Assembly: GCF_002761755.1 (NCBI RefSeq)
Contig: NZ_PEOG01000005.1
Coordinates: 1 to 64,000 of the forward strand
Direction of reading: 5' to 3'
DNA length: 64,000 nt
Source of the DNA: Roseateles chitinivorans
GTDB lineage: Bacteria; Pseudomonadota; Gammaproteobacteria; Burkholderiales; Burkholderiaceae_C
Shown here: in pieces, positions 28,600 to 37,126 of the stretch
Numbering within the stretch: position 1 is the first letter of the stretch
How the letters are laid out: every line of letters starts with the position of its first letter
The notes under the pieces: generated by a model
What the model was told of the DNA's origin: nothing
What the model saw: only the letters and a program-made list of their open reading frames with translations
Database searches by the model: none
Program-made: the position numbers and the translations under genes

Positions 28600-30636
28600 T
28601 CAGGAGGCTGCGGGAGCGGGCGTCGCCGCGCCCTCCGCGCCGTCGTCGTTGACGTCGATCGCCAGCGTCAGCACGCCGCTGGGCTCCTCGTCCTCCTCGG
28701 CCTCCGCCTCGTCGGACGGAGCGGCCTCGGCATCCAGGCGCTCGACCAGGTTGGCATGGACCTCCAGCGTCAGTTCGTCCAGGCCGGTGATGCGGACCTT
28801 GACGTGGCTGTTGCGCGGCAGCGATTCGCAACCCAGCGCGCGGAAGACCAGCGGCAGTTCGTCGGCGCGGACCAGGCCGTCCTTCAGCACGGCGGCGGTC
28901 AGCTCGGTGATGCCCTGCTGCTGCAGGTAGCGCAGCGTCCAGTAGCGCTCGATGCCCGACTGGAAGCCGTTGTAGGCGCTGTAGGCGGCATCGAAGCCGG
29001 AGATGATCGAGAACAGTGCTGCGTCCTTGGGCTTGAACGGCGCGGCCAGTGCGGCGGTCTTGCCGTGGCGGGCGCAGGCGATGATCTGCCACTGGTTCAC
29101 CAGGTCCACGTAGCGGCGCAGCGGCGATGTCGCCCAGGTGTACTGCGCCACGCCCATGCCGGCGTGCGGCGCGGGCTTGGTGCCCATGCGGACCTTCATG
29201 CCCGGCGCCAGGCTGGCCTGGCTGCGATAGATGCCGGGCACGCCGCAGTCGGCGAGGATGCCGCCCCAGCTGGAGTTGGCCAGGATCATGGCCTCGGCCA
29301 CGATCAGGTCCAGCGCCGCACCGCGCTGGCGTACCGAGATGCTGACCTGCTCGGCCCCCACCGGTTCGTGCTCGCCGTTGTTGTCCAGGCGGAAGTTGTA
29401 GTCCGGACGGTTGAAGGTCTCGGGCTTGCCACGCACCACCTCTCGCTTGGCCTTGAGGTCCTTGGCCAGGCGGTAGGCGAAGGCCAGTTCCGGCGCGAAG
29501 TCGTAGTCGGCCGGCGCGGCGCCGGTCAGCGTGGCGTCGGTGATGACGTGATCCAGCTTGTCATGGCGCAGGTTCGCGGCGATGGGGACGCGCTCGAGCC
29601 GGGTCTCGCGGCCGGTGATCTCCAGCGTCGCCTCGTCCATCGTCAGGTAGATGCTGACGGCCGGGCAGTCGCGGCCTTCGATCAGCGTGTAGGCCTGGAC
29701 CACGTCGTCCGGCAGCATGGTCAGCTTCCAGCCCGGCATGTAGACGGTGGAGAAGCGCTCTCGGGCGACCTTGTCCACCGGCGAGTCCGGCTGGATCGCC
29801 AGGCCCGGCGCGGCAATGTGCACGCCGAAGACCACGGTGCCGGTGCCCAGGCCCTGGACGGACAGCGCGTCGTCGATCTCGGTGGTGGCGGAGTCGTCGA
29901 TCGAGAAGGCGCGCACGCCGGCCAGCGGCAGCTCGTCCTTGATCTGGGGCGCCGACAGCGCCGGGAAGCCGGTGCCCTTGGGGAAGTGCTCGAAAAGGAA
30001 GCGCTTCCAGTGGAACTGGTAGGGGCTGGCGATCGCGCCGGCGTCCTTGAGCAGGTCCAGCGGCGCCTTGTGGCTGCGCTTGGCGGCCTCGACGACGGCC
30101 TTGTACTCGGGGCCGTTCTTGTCGGGGCGGAAGAGGATCTTGTAGATCTGGTCGCCGATCGGCGCGGGGCACTGGCCGGCGGCGAGTTCGTCGGCCCACT
30201 GCTCGATCTGCGCGGCGACCTGCTTCTTGCGTTCGATGCCCAGCAGCGCGGCCTTGACGATCTCGGCCGGCGCCTTCTTGAACAGGCCCTTGCCCATCCG
30301 GCGGAAATAGTGGGGCGCCTCGAACAGGCGGAACAGCGCGCCGGTCTGCTGCCCGAGCGTGGCCTTCTCGTCGAAGTAGTCGCGGGCCAGGTCGGCAAAG
30401 CCGAATTCGCCCTCGGGCGCGAACTCCCAGGCCAGGTCGAGGTCGATCTCGGCGGCCAGACGCTGGCCCTCCGCGATCAGCTCGGCCGGCGCGGGCTTGT
30501 CGAACTTGAGCAGCACATGGGCGGTCTTCACTTTGACGCGCTTGCCCGAATCGAGCTCGATCTGCATCGAGGATTCGGCTTCGGACAGGACGCGGCCGGC
30601 GAGGAATTTTCCGGCGTCTTCGAACAGGGCAAACAT
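28600..30636 (-). CDS. RNase II/R-family 3'-5' exoribonuclease
   Basis: A 678-residue protein with a central RNB domain. The catalytic stretch is SIDDSATTEIDDALSV (D247, E253, D255, D256). The second acidic position, Asp in E. coli RNase II, is Glu here. ATSPLRRYVDLVNQ, the conserved catalytic Arg block, is present downstream, and the C-terminus has an S1-like beta domain (SHVKVRITGLDELTLEVHANLV) and an acidic tail. There is no N-terminal cold-shock pair as in RNase R, so it is nearer RNase II in layout. It heads the long minus-strand run. Confidence 0.87.
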   Translation of the reverse strand: MFALFEDAGKFLAGRVLSEAESSMQIELDSGKRVKVKTAHVLLKFDKPAPAELIAEGQRLAAEIDLDLAWEFAPEGEFGFADLARDYFDEKATLGQQTGALFRLFEAPHYFRRMGKGLFKKAPAEIVKAALLGIERKKQVAAQIEQWADELAAGQCPAPIGDQIYKILFRPDKNGPEYKAVVEAAKRSHKAPLDLLKDAGAIASPYQFHWKRFLFEHFPKGTGFPALSAPQIKDELPLAGVRAFSIDDSATTEIDDALSVQGLGTGTVVFGVHIAAPGLAIQPDSPVDKVARERFSTVYMPGWKLTMLPDDVVQAYTLIEGRDCPAVSIYLTMDEATLEITGRETRLERVPIAANLRHDKLDHVITDATLTGAAPADYDFAPELAFAYRLAKDLKAKREVVRGKPETFNRPDYNFRLDNNGEHEPVGAEQVSISVRQRGAALDLIVAEAMILANSSWGGILADCGVPGIYRSQASLAPGMKVRMGTKPAPHAGMGVAQYTWATSPLRRYVDLVNQWQIIACARHGKTAALAAPFKPKDAALFSIISGFDAAYSAYNGFQSGIERYWTLRYLQQQGITELTAAVLKDGLVRADELPLVFRALGCESLPRNSHVKVRITGLDELTLEVHANLVERLDAEAAPSDEAEAEEDEEPSGVLTLAIDVNDDGAEGAATPAPAAS

Positions 30637-30835
30637 AGCGGCGGGATTGTCGCTGATCGCGGAAGGGACGCCGGACGGGTGCGGGCGGCGCGGGTGTCAA
30701 TTCGTTCCCAGATGGGGACCCGTTCGCCACAGGCGTGCCACGGACGCTGTCCACGGGCTGTCGCGCCGATGTCAATCGCGTGTCAACGGTCGGTCACGGC
30801 GCCTTCGCATACTCGCCGCGCACTGGCTGCCCCAC

Positions 30836-32089
30836 ATGCCCCCGCGATTCCATACCCTCATCGCCGCGCAGTTCCTCTCCGCGCTCGCCGACAACGCGCT
30901 GCTCATCGTCGGCATCGCGCTGCTGCGCGAGATGGGGCAACCGGCCTGGTGGGCGCCCCTGCTGAAGCTGTGCTTCACGCTGGCCTACGTCGGGCTGGCG
31001 CCGGTGGTGGGATTGATCGCCGATGCCTGGCCCAAGGTGGCGCTGATGAGCTGGATGAACGGGCTCAAGGCGCTGGGGGTCGGTGCGATGGCGCTGGGCC
31101 TGGATCCGCTGCTCGCGTTCGGCATCGTCGGCACGGCCGCGGCCTGCTATGCGCCGGCCAAGTACGGTCTCATCACGGAGATCGTTCCGCCGACGCGGCT
31201 GGTGGCGGCCAACGGCTGGATCGAGGTGTCGGTCGTGTGCTCGGTGCTGCTTGGCACCCTGGTCGGCGGCCTGCTGGTCAGCCCCTGGTGGATGGCGGCG
31301 ATGGGCGCATGGGGCGTGCCGCGCCCGCTGATCGCGTCGCTGTGCGCGCTGCTGGGCGTCTACGCGCTGGCGGCGCTGCTGCAGCTGCGCGTGCCGGAGA
31401 GTGGCATCGTCTATCCCCGGCCGCCGCGACGGGCGATGGATATCGTGCGCGATTTCCGGATCTCGAATCGTGCTCTCTGGCGGGACCGACTGGGTGGTCG
31501 CCTGTCGCTGTCGATGACGACGCTCTTCTGGGGCGCCGGCGCGACCTTGCAGCTGGCGGTCCTGCAATGGGCGCAGGACGTGCTGGGCCTGAGGTTGAAC
31601 CAGGGGGCGTACCTGCAGGCCACGGTGGCGATTGGCGTCGTGGTCGGTGCGGGTCTGGCGGGCCGCTGGATCGCTTTGCACCACTCGCTGCGCGTGATGC
31701 CGCTGGGCCTGATGCTGGGTGGCCTGATGCTGGGCACGCCATGGGTCGCTTCGCTGGGCTGGGCGCTGCCGGCGATGGTGCTGGTCGGTGCGGTGGGCGG
31801 CGCGATGGTCGTGCCGATGAATGCATTGCTCCAGCACCGGGGCGTGCAGATCCTGAGCGCCGGCCGTTCGATCGCTGTTCAGGGTTTCAACGAGAACCTG
31901 AGCATCCTGCTGATGCTGGGTTGCTACACCGCGCTGCAGGCGATGGGCGTTCCGCTGGTCTGGCTGATGAGCGGCCTCGGCGCCTTCGTCTTCGCGTGCG
32001 TGCTGATCCTGATGATCCACCGCCACGCCCACCACCAGCCGGTCCCCATTCCCACGTCTCCGACTTCCCGAGACAGCGCGGTGGTGTGA
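30836..32089 (+). CDS. lplT: MFS transporter, lysophospholipid transporter LplT type
   Basis: A 417-residue major facilitator protein with about 12 hydrophobic spans. The start PPRFHTLIAAQFLSALADNALL is typical of LplT, as are FTLAYVGLAPVVGLIADAWPK and AAACYAPAKYGLITEIVP. LplT flips lysophosphatidylethanolamine inward for re-acylation. I chose ATG 30836; the frame upstream to 30497 is antisense to the RNase gene. In E. coli lplT is followed by aas; here a large inverted repeat and an opposing gene follow instead. Confidence 0.88.
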   Translation: MPPRFHTLIAAQFLSALADNALLIVGIALLREMGQPAWWAPLLKLCFTLAYVGLAPVVGLIADAWPKVALMSWMNGLKALGVGAMALGLDPLLAFGIVGTAAACYAPAKYGLITEIVPPTRLVAANGWIEVSVVCSVLLGTLVGGLLVSPWWMAAMGAWGVPRPLIASLCALLGVYALAALLQLRVPESGIVYPRPPRRAMDIVRDFRISNRALWRDRLGGRLSLSMTTLFWGAGATLQLAVLQWAQDVLGLRLNQGAYLQATVAIGVVVGAGLAGRWIALHHSLRVMPLGLMLGGLMLGTPWVASLGWALPAMVLVGAVGGAMVVPMNALLQHRGVQILSAGRSIAVQGFNENLSILLMLGCYTALQAMGVPLVWLMSGLGAFVFACVLILMIHRHAHHQPVPIPTSPTSRDSAVV

Positions 32090-32090
32090 C

Positions 32091-32232
32091 GTGAAGGGAG
32101 CCCGGGGCCGGCGGCGGCGCCCGCTTCCATGACTGACCAGGCACGTTCTGTCTGACCAAAGCGAGCCGAAGGCGAGCGGCGGGAGTTGAGTGCCGAAAGC
32201 GGGCGCCGCCGCCGGCCCCGGGCTTCCTTCAC
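32091..32232. repeat. Near-perfect 36-bp inverted repeat with 70-base spacer
   Basis: The left arm 32091-32126 and right arm 32197-32232 are reverse complements at 35 of 36 positions (one G/A difference near the outer end). The arms begin GTGAAGG and are GC-rich throughout. The left arm starts two bases after the lplT stop. The spacer contains two CTGACCA copies and a GGCAC/GTGCC pair that could extend pairing. It could be a REP or MITE-like element or a bidirectional terminator between convergent genes; there is no T run. Confidence 0.9.
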
Positions 32233-32251
32233 CTGCGCTCGCCCGTTGCAG

Positions 32252-32294
32252 TTGAAGCGCCCCAAGGCGCCCTAAAGCGCCCTAAAGCGCCCCG
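32252..32294. repeat. Short tandem repeat, about 10 bp, four units
   Basis: The units AAGCGCCCC, AAGGCGCCCT, AAAGCGCCCT and AAAGCGCCCC follow one another. The last units overlap the stop codon and final codons of the glycosyltransferase gene (stop at 32282-32284, minus strand). Confidence 0.6.
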
Positions 32295-33538
32295 GCCTCC
32301 ACCCCTGCCAGCCGAGCTCCCGCCCTCATCGCGACGGAGGTGCCGTCGATGGCTGCGGCGTAGACCTGTTCGATCCCTTGCACGATCCCTTCCCAGTCGA
32401 GTGATTCTGCGCTGGCTCGCGCTGCGGCTCGCATGGCGCGCAGCCGAGGCAGATCGTCGAGCAGCGCCAGCGTGCGTGCCTGGAATGCTGCCGGTTCATT
32501 GAACGGCGCGAGTCCGCCATTCACGCTGTCGCGCACGAGCAAAGCCGCCGCGGCGTATTGATAGGCCATGACTGGCAAGCCGCTGGCGAGTGCTTCCGGT
32601 GTGACGTTGCCGTAGGTTTCGGTGATGCTGGGGAAGGCGAAGAGGTCGCCGCTCGCATAGCAGGCGGCGAGCTGTTCCCCATGTTGCATGCCGGCGAACA
32701 CGACGTTGGCGGAGGGGGGCAGTGCCTGCTCGAAATCGGCGCGAGCGGGGCCGTCGCCGACGAGGACGAGTCGCGCGCGCGGATGGCGGTGGCGGATGGC
32801 GGGCCAGAGGTCGACCAGGAGCTGGAGGTTCTTCTCGGCGGCCAGCCGGCCGACGTGGAGGAGGACGGGGTCGCCGGGCGCTGCGCCCCAGTGCTCTCGC
32901 AGCGCGTCGCTGCGGCGCGAGGGGTGAAAGAGCTGCGTATCGACGCCACGAGCGATGACGCTGACGTGCCGGAATCCCTGGGCCATCAGTTCGCCGGCGA
33001 GCGCGGCGTTCGGCACCATCGTCGCGTGGCAGCGGTTGTGGAACTTTCTGAGATAGGCGAGCAGCGGCCGACGCAGCCAGCCGATGCCGTAATGCTGGGC
33101 GTAGGCATGGAAGTTGGTGCGGAACTCCGACACCACCGGCAACTTGAGATGGCGGGCGGCTTGCAGCGCGGACCAGCCCATCGGGCCTTCGGTCGCGATG
33201 TGGACCACGTCGGGCCGCTTGCTGGCCCAGAGGGTGACCAGGGTGCGCTTGGAGACGACGCCCATGCGCAGGTGCGGGTAGCGTGGCACGGCCAGGCCGC
33301 GCATCAGGACTTCGTCGACAGGGCGATCGCCGGACACCGGCGCGCCGGACGGGGCCTGCCGCGGCCTCAGCAGCTGGACCGCGTGGTCGCGCGCCTGCAG
33401 GCCGCCGACGACGCAGGCGATGCTGCGTGCCACGCCGTTGACCTCGGGCGGATAGGTCTCGGTCACCACCGCGACGCGGAAGTGCCTCTGGCGCGTGGGC
33501 AACTCGTCGACTTCGAGTTCGATCGGCGGGGTCGTCAT
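32282..33538 (-). CDS. Family 4 (GT-B) glycosyltransferase
   Basis: A 418-residue GT-B fold enzyme. The N-terminal domain shows VAVVTETYPPEVNGVARSI, typical of the MgtA/PimB-like mannosyltransferases. The donor-binding domain has LLHVGRLAAEKNLQLLVD, RLVLVGDGPAR and the EX7E-like ETYGNVTPEALASG. It probably transfers mannose or glucose to a lipid or glycan at the inner membrane face. The start MTTPPIELE at ATG 33538 is preferred; 29 further upstream residues have no support. It is convergent with lplT. Confidence 0.88.
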   Translation of the reverse strand: MTTPPIELEVDELPTRQRHFRVAVVTETYPPEVNGVARSIACVVGGLQARDHAVQLLRPRQAPSGAPVSGDRPVDEVLMRGLAVPRYPHLRMGVVSKRTLVTLWASKRPDVVHIATEGPMGWSALQAARHLKLPVVSEFRTNFHAYAQHYGIGWLRRPLLAYLRKFHNRCHATMVPNAALAGELMAQGFRHVSVIARGVDTQLFHPSRRSDALREHWGAAPGDPVLLHVGRLAAEKNLQLLVDLWPAIRHRHPRARLVLVGDGPARADFEQALPPSANVVFAGMQHGEQLAACYASGDLFAFPSITETYGNVTPEALASGLPVMAYQYAAAALLVRDSVNGGLAPFNEPAAFQARTLALLDDLPRLRAMRAAARASAESLDWEGIVQGIEQVYAAAIDGTSVAMRAGARLAGVEAGAL

Positions 33539-33725
33539 GGCGCGGATGATGGGCGGCCAACGCAACAGTTCTGTGACGGCGACGATCGTCACGCGCCTGA
33601 CACGCCCGATGGACACAGTCGCCACGCGTCCGTCATCGATGCATCATCGTGCCGCCACGGCACCGCCATCGAGTGACGGCACGCTCCACGGCTCATCTCA
33701 TGGTCATCTCACCGACGAGGCCCGC

Positions 33726-34367
33726 ATGAAGGACTTTCTGGCACTTCTGAATGAACAGCGCTGGGACGACCACCGCTACTACCACCACTGCCGAATCAAC
33801 CAGTCGCTGCATCTGCTCAGCGCCTGCTGCTTCGTGGTCGCCTACGGGCTGCTGCTGGTCGATCCCGCCTGGTCGGCGCTGCTGGCCTGGGGCGTCTCGA
33901 TGACCAGCCGCCAGGCCGGGCACTTCTTCTTCGAGCCCAAGGGCTACGACCATGTGAACCAGGCCACGCATGAGCACAAGGAGGAGATCAAGGTCGGCTA
34001 CAACCTGCGCCGCAAGGTCGTGCTGATGGCGCTGTGGGCGCTGTCGCCGGTCGCGCTGTGGCTGCAGCCGGGCCTGTTCGGCCTGTTCGAGCCGGCCACC
34101 GGCTTCGGCGACTACCTGCACCAGCTGGGCCTGCTCTGGTTCTGGCTCGGCGTGGGCGGCCTGGTGTTCCGGGTGCTGCAGCTGGCGGTGATCCGCGACC
34201 TGCGCACCGGCCTGGCCTGGGCGACGAAGATCATCACCGACCCCTTCCACGACATCCAGCTGTACCACCGCGCTCCGTTGCAACTGCTGCGCGGAGAGCG
34301 GCTCGATCCCGCACTGTGGCCGCGCGCCGATGGGCACAATGCCGGGAACGGCGAGCAGACGGCCTGA
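33726..34367 (+). CDS. Predicted membrane protein, possibly Mpo1/DUF962-like
   Basis: A 213-residue protein starting MKDFLALLNEQRWDDHRYYHH. It has hydrophobic spans at about residues 30-60, 95-120 and 130-155. Conserved-looking polar residues are NQSLHLL, AGHFFFEPKGYDHVNQATHEHKEE and DPFHDIQLYHRAP; this His-rich pattern between membrane helices resembles DUF962/Mpo1-like proteins or fatty acid hydroxylase-type di-iron sites. The resemblance is weak and the function is unknown. Divergent from the glycosyltransferase (187 bases apart). Confidence 0.6.
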   Translation: MKDFLALLNEQRWDDHRYYHHCRINQSLHLLSACCFVVAYGLLLVDPAWSALLAWGVSMTSRQAGHFFFEPKGYDHVNQATHEHKEEIKVGYNLRRKVVLMALWALSPVALWLQPGLFGLFEPATGFGDYLHQLGLLWFWLGVGGLVFRVLQLAVIRDLRTGLAWATKIITDPFHDIQLYHRAPLQLLRGERLDPALWPRADGHNAGNGEQTA

Positions 34368-34455
34368 TCCGACGGGATGGCGCGACGCGATCCCGGGCGA
34401 CGGGATCGCGATCGACGCGGGGACAGGCGGCCGCCGGCCAGATGGAGCTTTCCGC

Positions 34456-35355
34456 ATGTCCGCAGTCGAACGGCGCCTTCGGGCGCCGAAGTCATTGGCG
34501 TGGGTCATCACGGTCGCCGCCGTGCTGGCCGGTTGCGCCAGTCCGATGCCCAACACCGGCAACCAGCGCGTCACCGGCGGCCCGATCGTCTTCACCCATG
34601 TCGGCCATGGCGAGCCGACGGTGGTCCTGCAATCGGGACTGGGCGATGGCCGCGATCCCTGGGCGCCAGTGCTGAACGCGCTGCGTGCCGAGCACAGCGT
34701 CTTCGCCTACGACCGCCCGGGCTATGGCGACAGCACCGCCACGCCACCGACGCCGCGGAATCCCTGCGGCATCGCGACCGAACTGCATGGGCTGCTGCAG
34801 AGCGCCGGCATCAAGCCGCCCTACGTGCTGGTGGGGCACTCGATCGGCGGGCTGTACCAGTACGCGTTCTCGCGGCTGTATCCGGACGAGGTCGCGGGCA
34901 TCGTGCTGGTCGACGCGACCCATCCGCTGCACCTGCGAAAGATGCAGGTGGAGGTGCCGGTGATGGCCAACATGCTGGACAGCATGAGCCGCCGGGTGTT
35001 CCGCGGGATGATGCAGGCCGAATTCCTGCAGCAGCAGGACTGCATCGACACGCTATGGCAGAAGCCGCGGCCGGACGTGCCGGTGCGGGTGCTGACGCGC
35101 ACGGTGTATTCGCCGATGGAGACGGCCAGCGGCTTCGAGTCCATGGTGCACGGCCTGGAGCCGAACTGGCTGCCGCTGGTGGGCGGCAAGGAGATCCAGC
35201 CGGTGGCGGGATCGGGGCATTACATCCAGCGCGACAAGCCCGAGGTGGTGACCAAGGCGATCGAGGAGGTCGTCCAGGAGGCGCGCGAGCGCGGTCACCC
35301 GTCGGCGCCCGGCGCGGCCCTGCGATCGCCCGCCGGCGCGCGGCCGGCCCGCTGA
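34456..35355 (+). CDS. Alpha/beta hydrolase, predicted lipoprotein
   Basis: A 299-residue protein with a lipoprotein signal (VITVAAVLAGCASP, lipobox LAGC). The hydrolase fold has the nucleophile elbow LVGHSIGGLY (Ser), VDATHPLHL (acid region) and GSGHYIQRDKPEVV (catalytic His). An early YDRPGYGDST is typical of esterases and haloperoxidase-like members. I chose ATG 34456 because the signal peptide begins there. Substrate unknown. Confidence 0.83.
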   Translation: MSAVERRLRAPKSLAWVITVAAVLAGCASPMPNTGNQRVTGGPIVFTHVGHGEPTVVLQSGLGDGRDPWAPVLNALRAEHSVFAYDRPGYGDSTATPPTPRNPCGIATELHGLLQSAGIKPPYVLVGHSIGGLYQYAFSRLYPDEVAGIVLVDATHPLHLRKMQVEVPVMANMLDSMSRRVFRGMMQAEFLQQQDCIDTLWQKPRPDVPVRVLTRTVYSPMETASGFESMVHGLEPNWLPLVGGKEIQPVAGSGHYIQRDKPEVVTKAIEEVVQEARERGHPSAPGAALRSPAGARPAR

Positions 35356-35376
35356 ACGCGGGGAGGGACGCCGCGA

Positions 35377-37047
35377 TCAGCCCCGCAGGCCCAGCGTCTC
35401 CATCAGCAGGCGCCGCTTGATCGCCCGGTTGCTCGGCAGCGCCGGGCTGCTCCACCAGCCGCCGTCGCGCATCGCGCGGGCCGCGGCGAGGATGCGGCGC
35501 TGGACCTCGTCGAAATCGGCGTCGCTGAAGTCCAGGCTGAAGATCATCCGCCCGGTGCCGACCCAGCTCAGCGCCAGGCCTTGCTCGCGCAGGTAGTACT
35601 GCAGCATCCAGTTGTAGCGCGACGGCTCGGTGTAATAGAGCGTCCAGACCGAGGACATGTTGGCCGCGCGCAGCGGCAACTGCTCGGCCTCGAGCGCCGC
35701 ATTGAGCCGCTCGCGCCGCGCGTCCTGCTGCGTCTCCTGTTCGTCGATCTGGCGCAGGCGCTCCGGATCCTCGAGCGCATCCAGGAACACCGACATCGCG
35801 CCCATCACATGCGGATGGGTGTTGAAGGTGCCGCGAGCGAAGCAGATGTCGGCCGGGCGCTCGTCGCGGTAGCGCTTCATCCACGCCGCGCGGCCGCAGA
35901 CCACGCCCACCGGCAGGCCGCCCCCCAGCGTCTTGCCGTAGGTCACCAGGTCCGCCTGCACGCCGAAATACGCCTGGGCACCGCCCGCGCCGAGGCGGAA
36001 GCCCATGAAGACCTCGTCGAAGATGAGCGCGATGCCGCGTTCGGTGCAGACCTCGCGGAGCTCGCGCAGCCAGGCGGCGTAGGCGGCCTTGTCGTAGGAC
36101 GCGCGCCGGGAGCTGTCGACCAGCGAGCCGTCGCCCGGCGCCGGCTTGTTGGGGTGCAGCGCCTGCAGCGGATTCACCAGCACGCAGGCGATGTCGCGCC
36201 GGGTGCGCAGCACTTGCAGGCTGCGGGCGTGCATGTCGCGCAGGGTGTAGGTGCGCTCGGCCGGCAGCGGGTTGCCGGGGCCGGGCTGGGCTTCGTCCCA
36301 CCAGCCGTGGTACGCGCCGCAGAAGCGCACCAGGTGCGTCCTGCCGGTGTGGTACCGGGCCAGCCGCACCGCCTGCATCACCGCCTCGGTGCCCGACATA
36401 TGGAAGGACAGCTGGTCCATGCGCGCATGGCCGAGGATGCGCCGCACGTTGTCCTCCACTAGCGGGTGGTAGACACCCAGCACCGGGCCGAGCGCCTCCA
36501 CCCGCCGCGCGCCCTCGGCGATGCAGCGCTGGTAGAACGCGTAGCCGAAGAGATTGACGCCGTAGCTGCCGGCCAGGTCGATGAAGCGTTCGCCGTCGAG
36601 ATCGGTGAGCCAGTGGCCGTCGCTCGCGACCATCACCGGCCCGAGCGGCAGCTCCCGCTGAACCAGCGGGCTGAACGGCGGCGGCACGCGATAGCTGCTG
36701 GTGAACTGGAGGTCCGGCAGCGAGGGCTTCATCGCCTGCGTCGCGGCGATGCTGCGCGCATGGCGGCTCTTGAGCGTGCGCGACAGCGCGGCGAAGCTGG
36801 CGCGACGCGTCGCGACGATCGTGTCCGGCGCATCGTCGGCGTTGAAGAAGCGCCCGTCGTCGAAGCGCTGCGTCGGCATCAGCCGCGCGAGCCGCACGGC
36901 CATTCGCGAATGACCCGCCAGCGACGGGTGCTTCGCCCGCGAAAGCTGCAGCCGGCGCCAGCCGGTCGGCGCGTAGTACAGGGCCACGAGTCCGGCCGCC
37001 GCGGCGGCGACGGGCAGCAGGTCGAAGGTGAAGAACGTCGTGGACAT
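35377..37047 (-). CDS. Membrane-anchored class III aminotransferase (glutamate-1-semialdehyde aminomutase-like)
   Basis: A 556-residue PLP enzyme of the HemL/acetylornithine aminotransferase class. The PLP Lys is K372 in LVTYGKTLGGGLPVG, and IFDEVFMGFR and HMSGTEAVMQAVRLAR are the other cofactor sites. Unlike HemL it has about 130 extra N-terminal residues that open with a hydrophobic segment (FFTFDLLPVAAAAAGLVALYYAP), so it may be held at the membrane. The true hemL is at 46978-48264, so this copy must have another substrate. Divergent from the psd gene. ATG 37047 or 37053 could serve. Confidence 0.83.
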   Translation of the reverse strand: MSTTFFTFDLLPVAAAAAGLVALYYAPTGWRRLQLSRAKHPSLAGHSRMAVRLARLMPTQRFDDGRFFNADDAPDTIVATRRASFAALSRTLKSRHARSIAATQAMKPSLPDLQFTSSYRVPPPFSPLVQRELPLGPVMVASDGHWLTDLDGERFIDLAGSYGVNLFGYAFYQRCIAEGARRVEALGPVLGVYHPLVEDNVRRILGHARMDQLSFHMSGTEAVMQAVRLARYHTGRTHLVRFCGAYHGWWDEAQPGPGNPLPAERTYTLRDMHARSLQVLRTRRDIACVLVNPLQALHPNKPAPGDGSLVDSSRRASYDKAAYAAWLRELREVCTERGIALIFDEVFMGFRLGAGGAQAYFGVQADLVTYGKTLGGGLPVGVVCGRAAWMKRYRDERPADICFARGTFNTHPHVMGAMSVFLDALEDPERLRQIDEQETQQDARRERLNAALEAEQLPLRAANMSSVWTLYYTEPSRYNWMLQYYLREQGLALSWVGTGRMIFSLDFSDADFDEVQRRILAAARAMRDGGWWSSPALPSNRAIKRRLLMETLGLRG

Positions 37048-37126
37048 GGGCATGGACCTCCGGAGCCTCGTTCTGCTGTCACACAGCATTGGCAAATTGC
37101 GGAGATATGTATCCGACGGAATTGAC

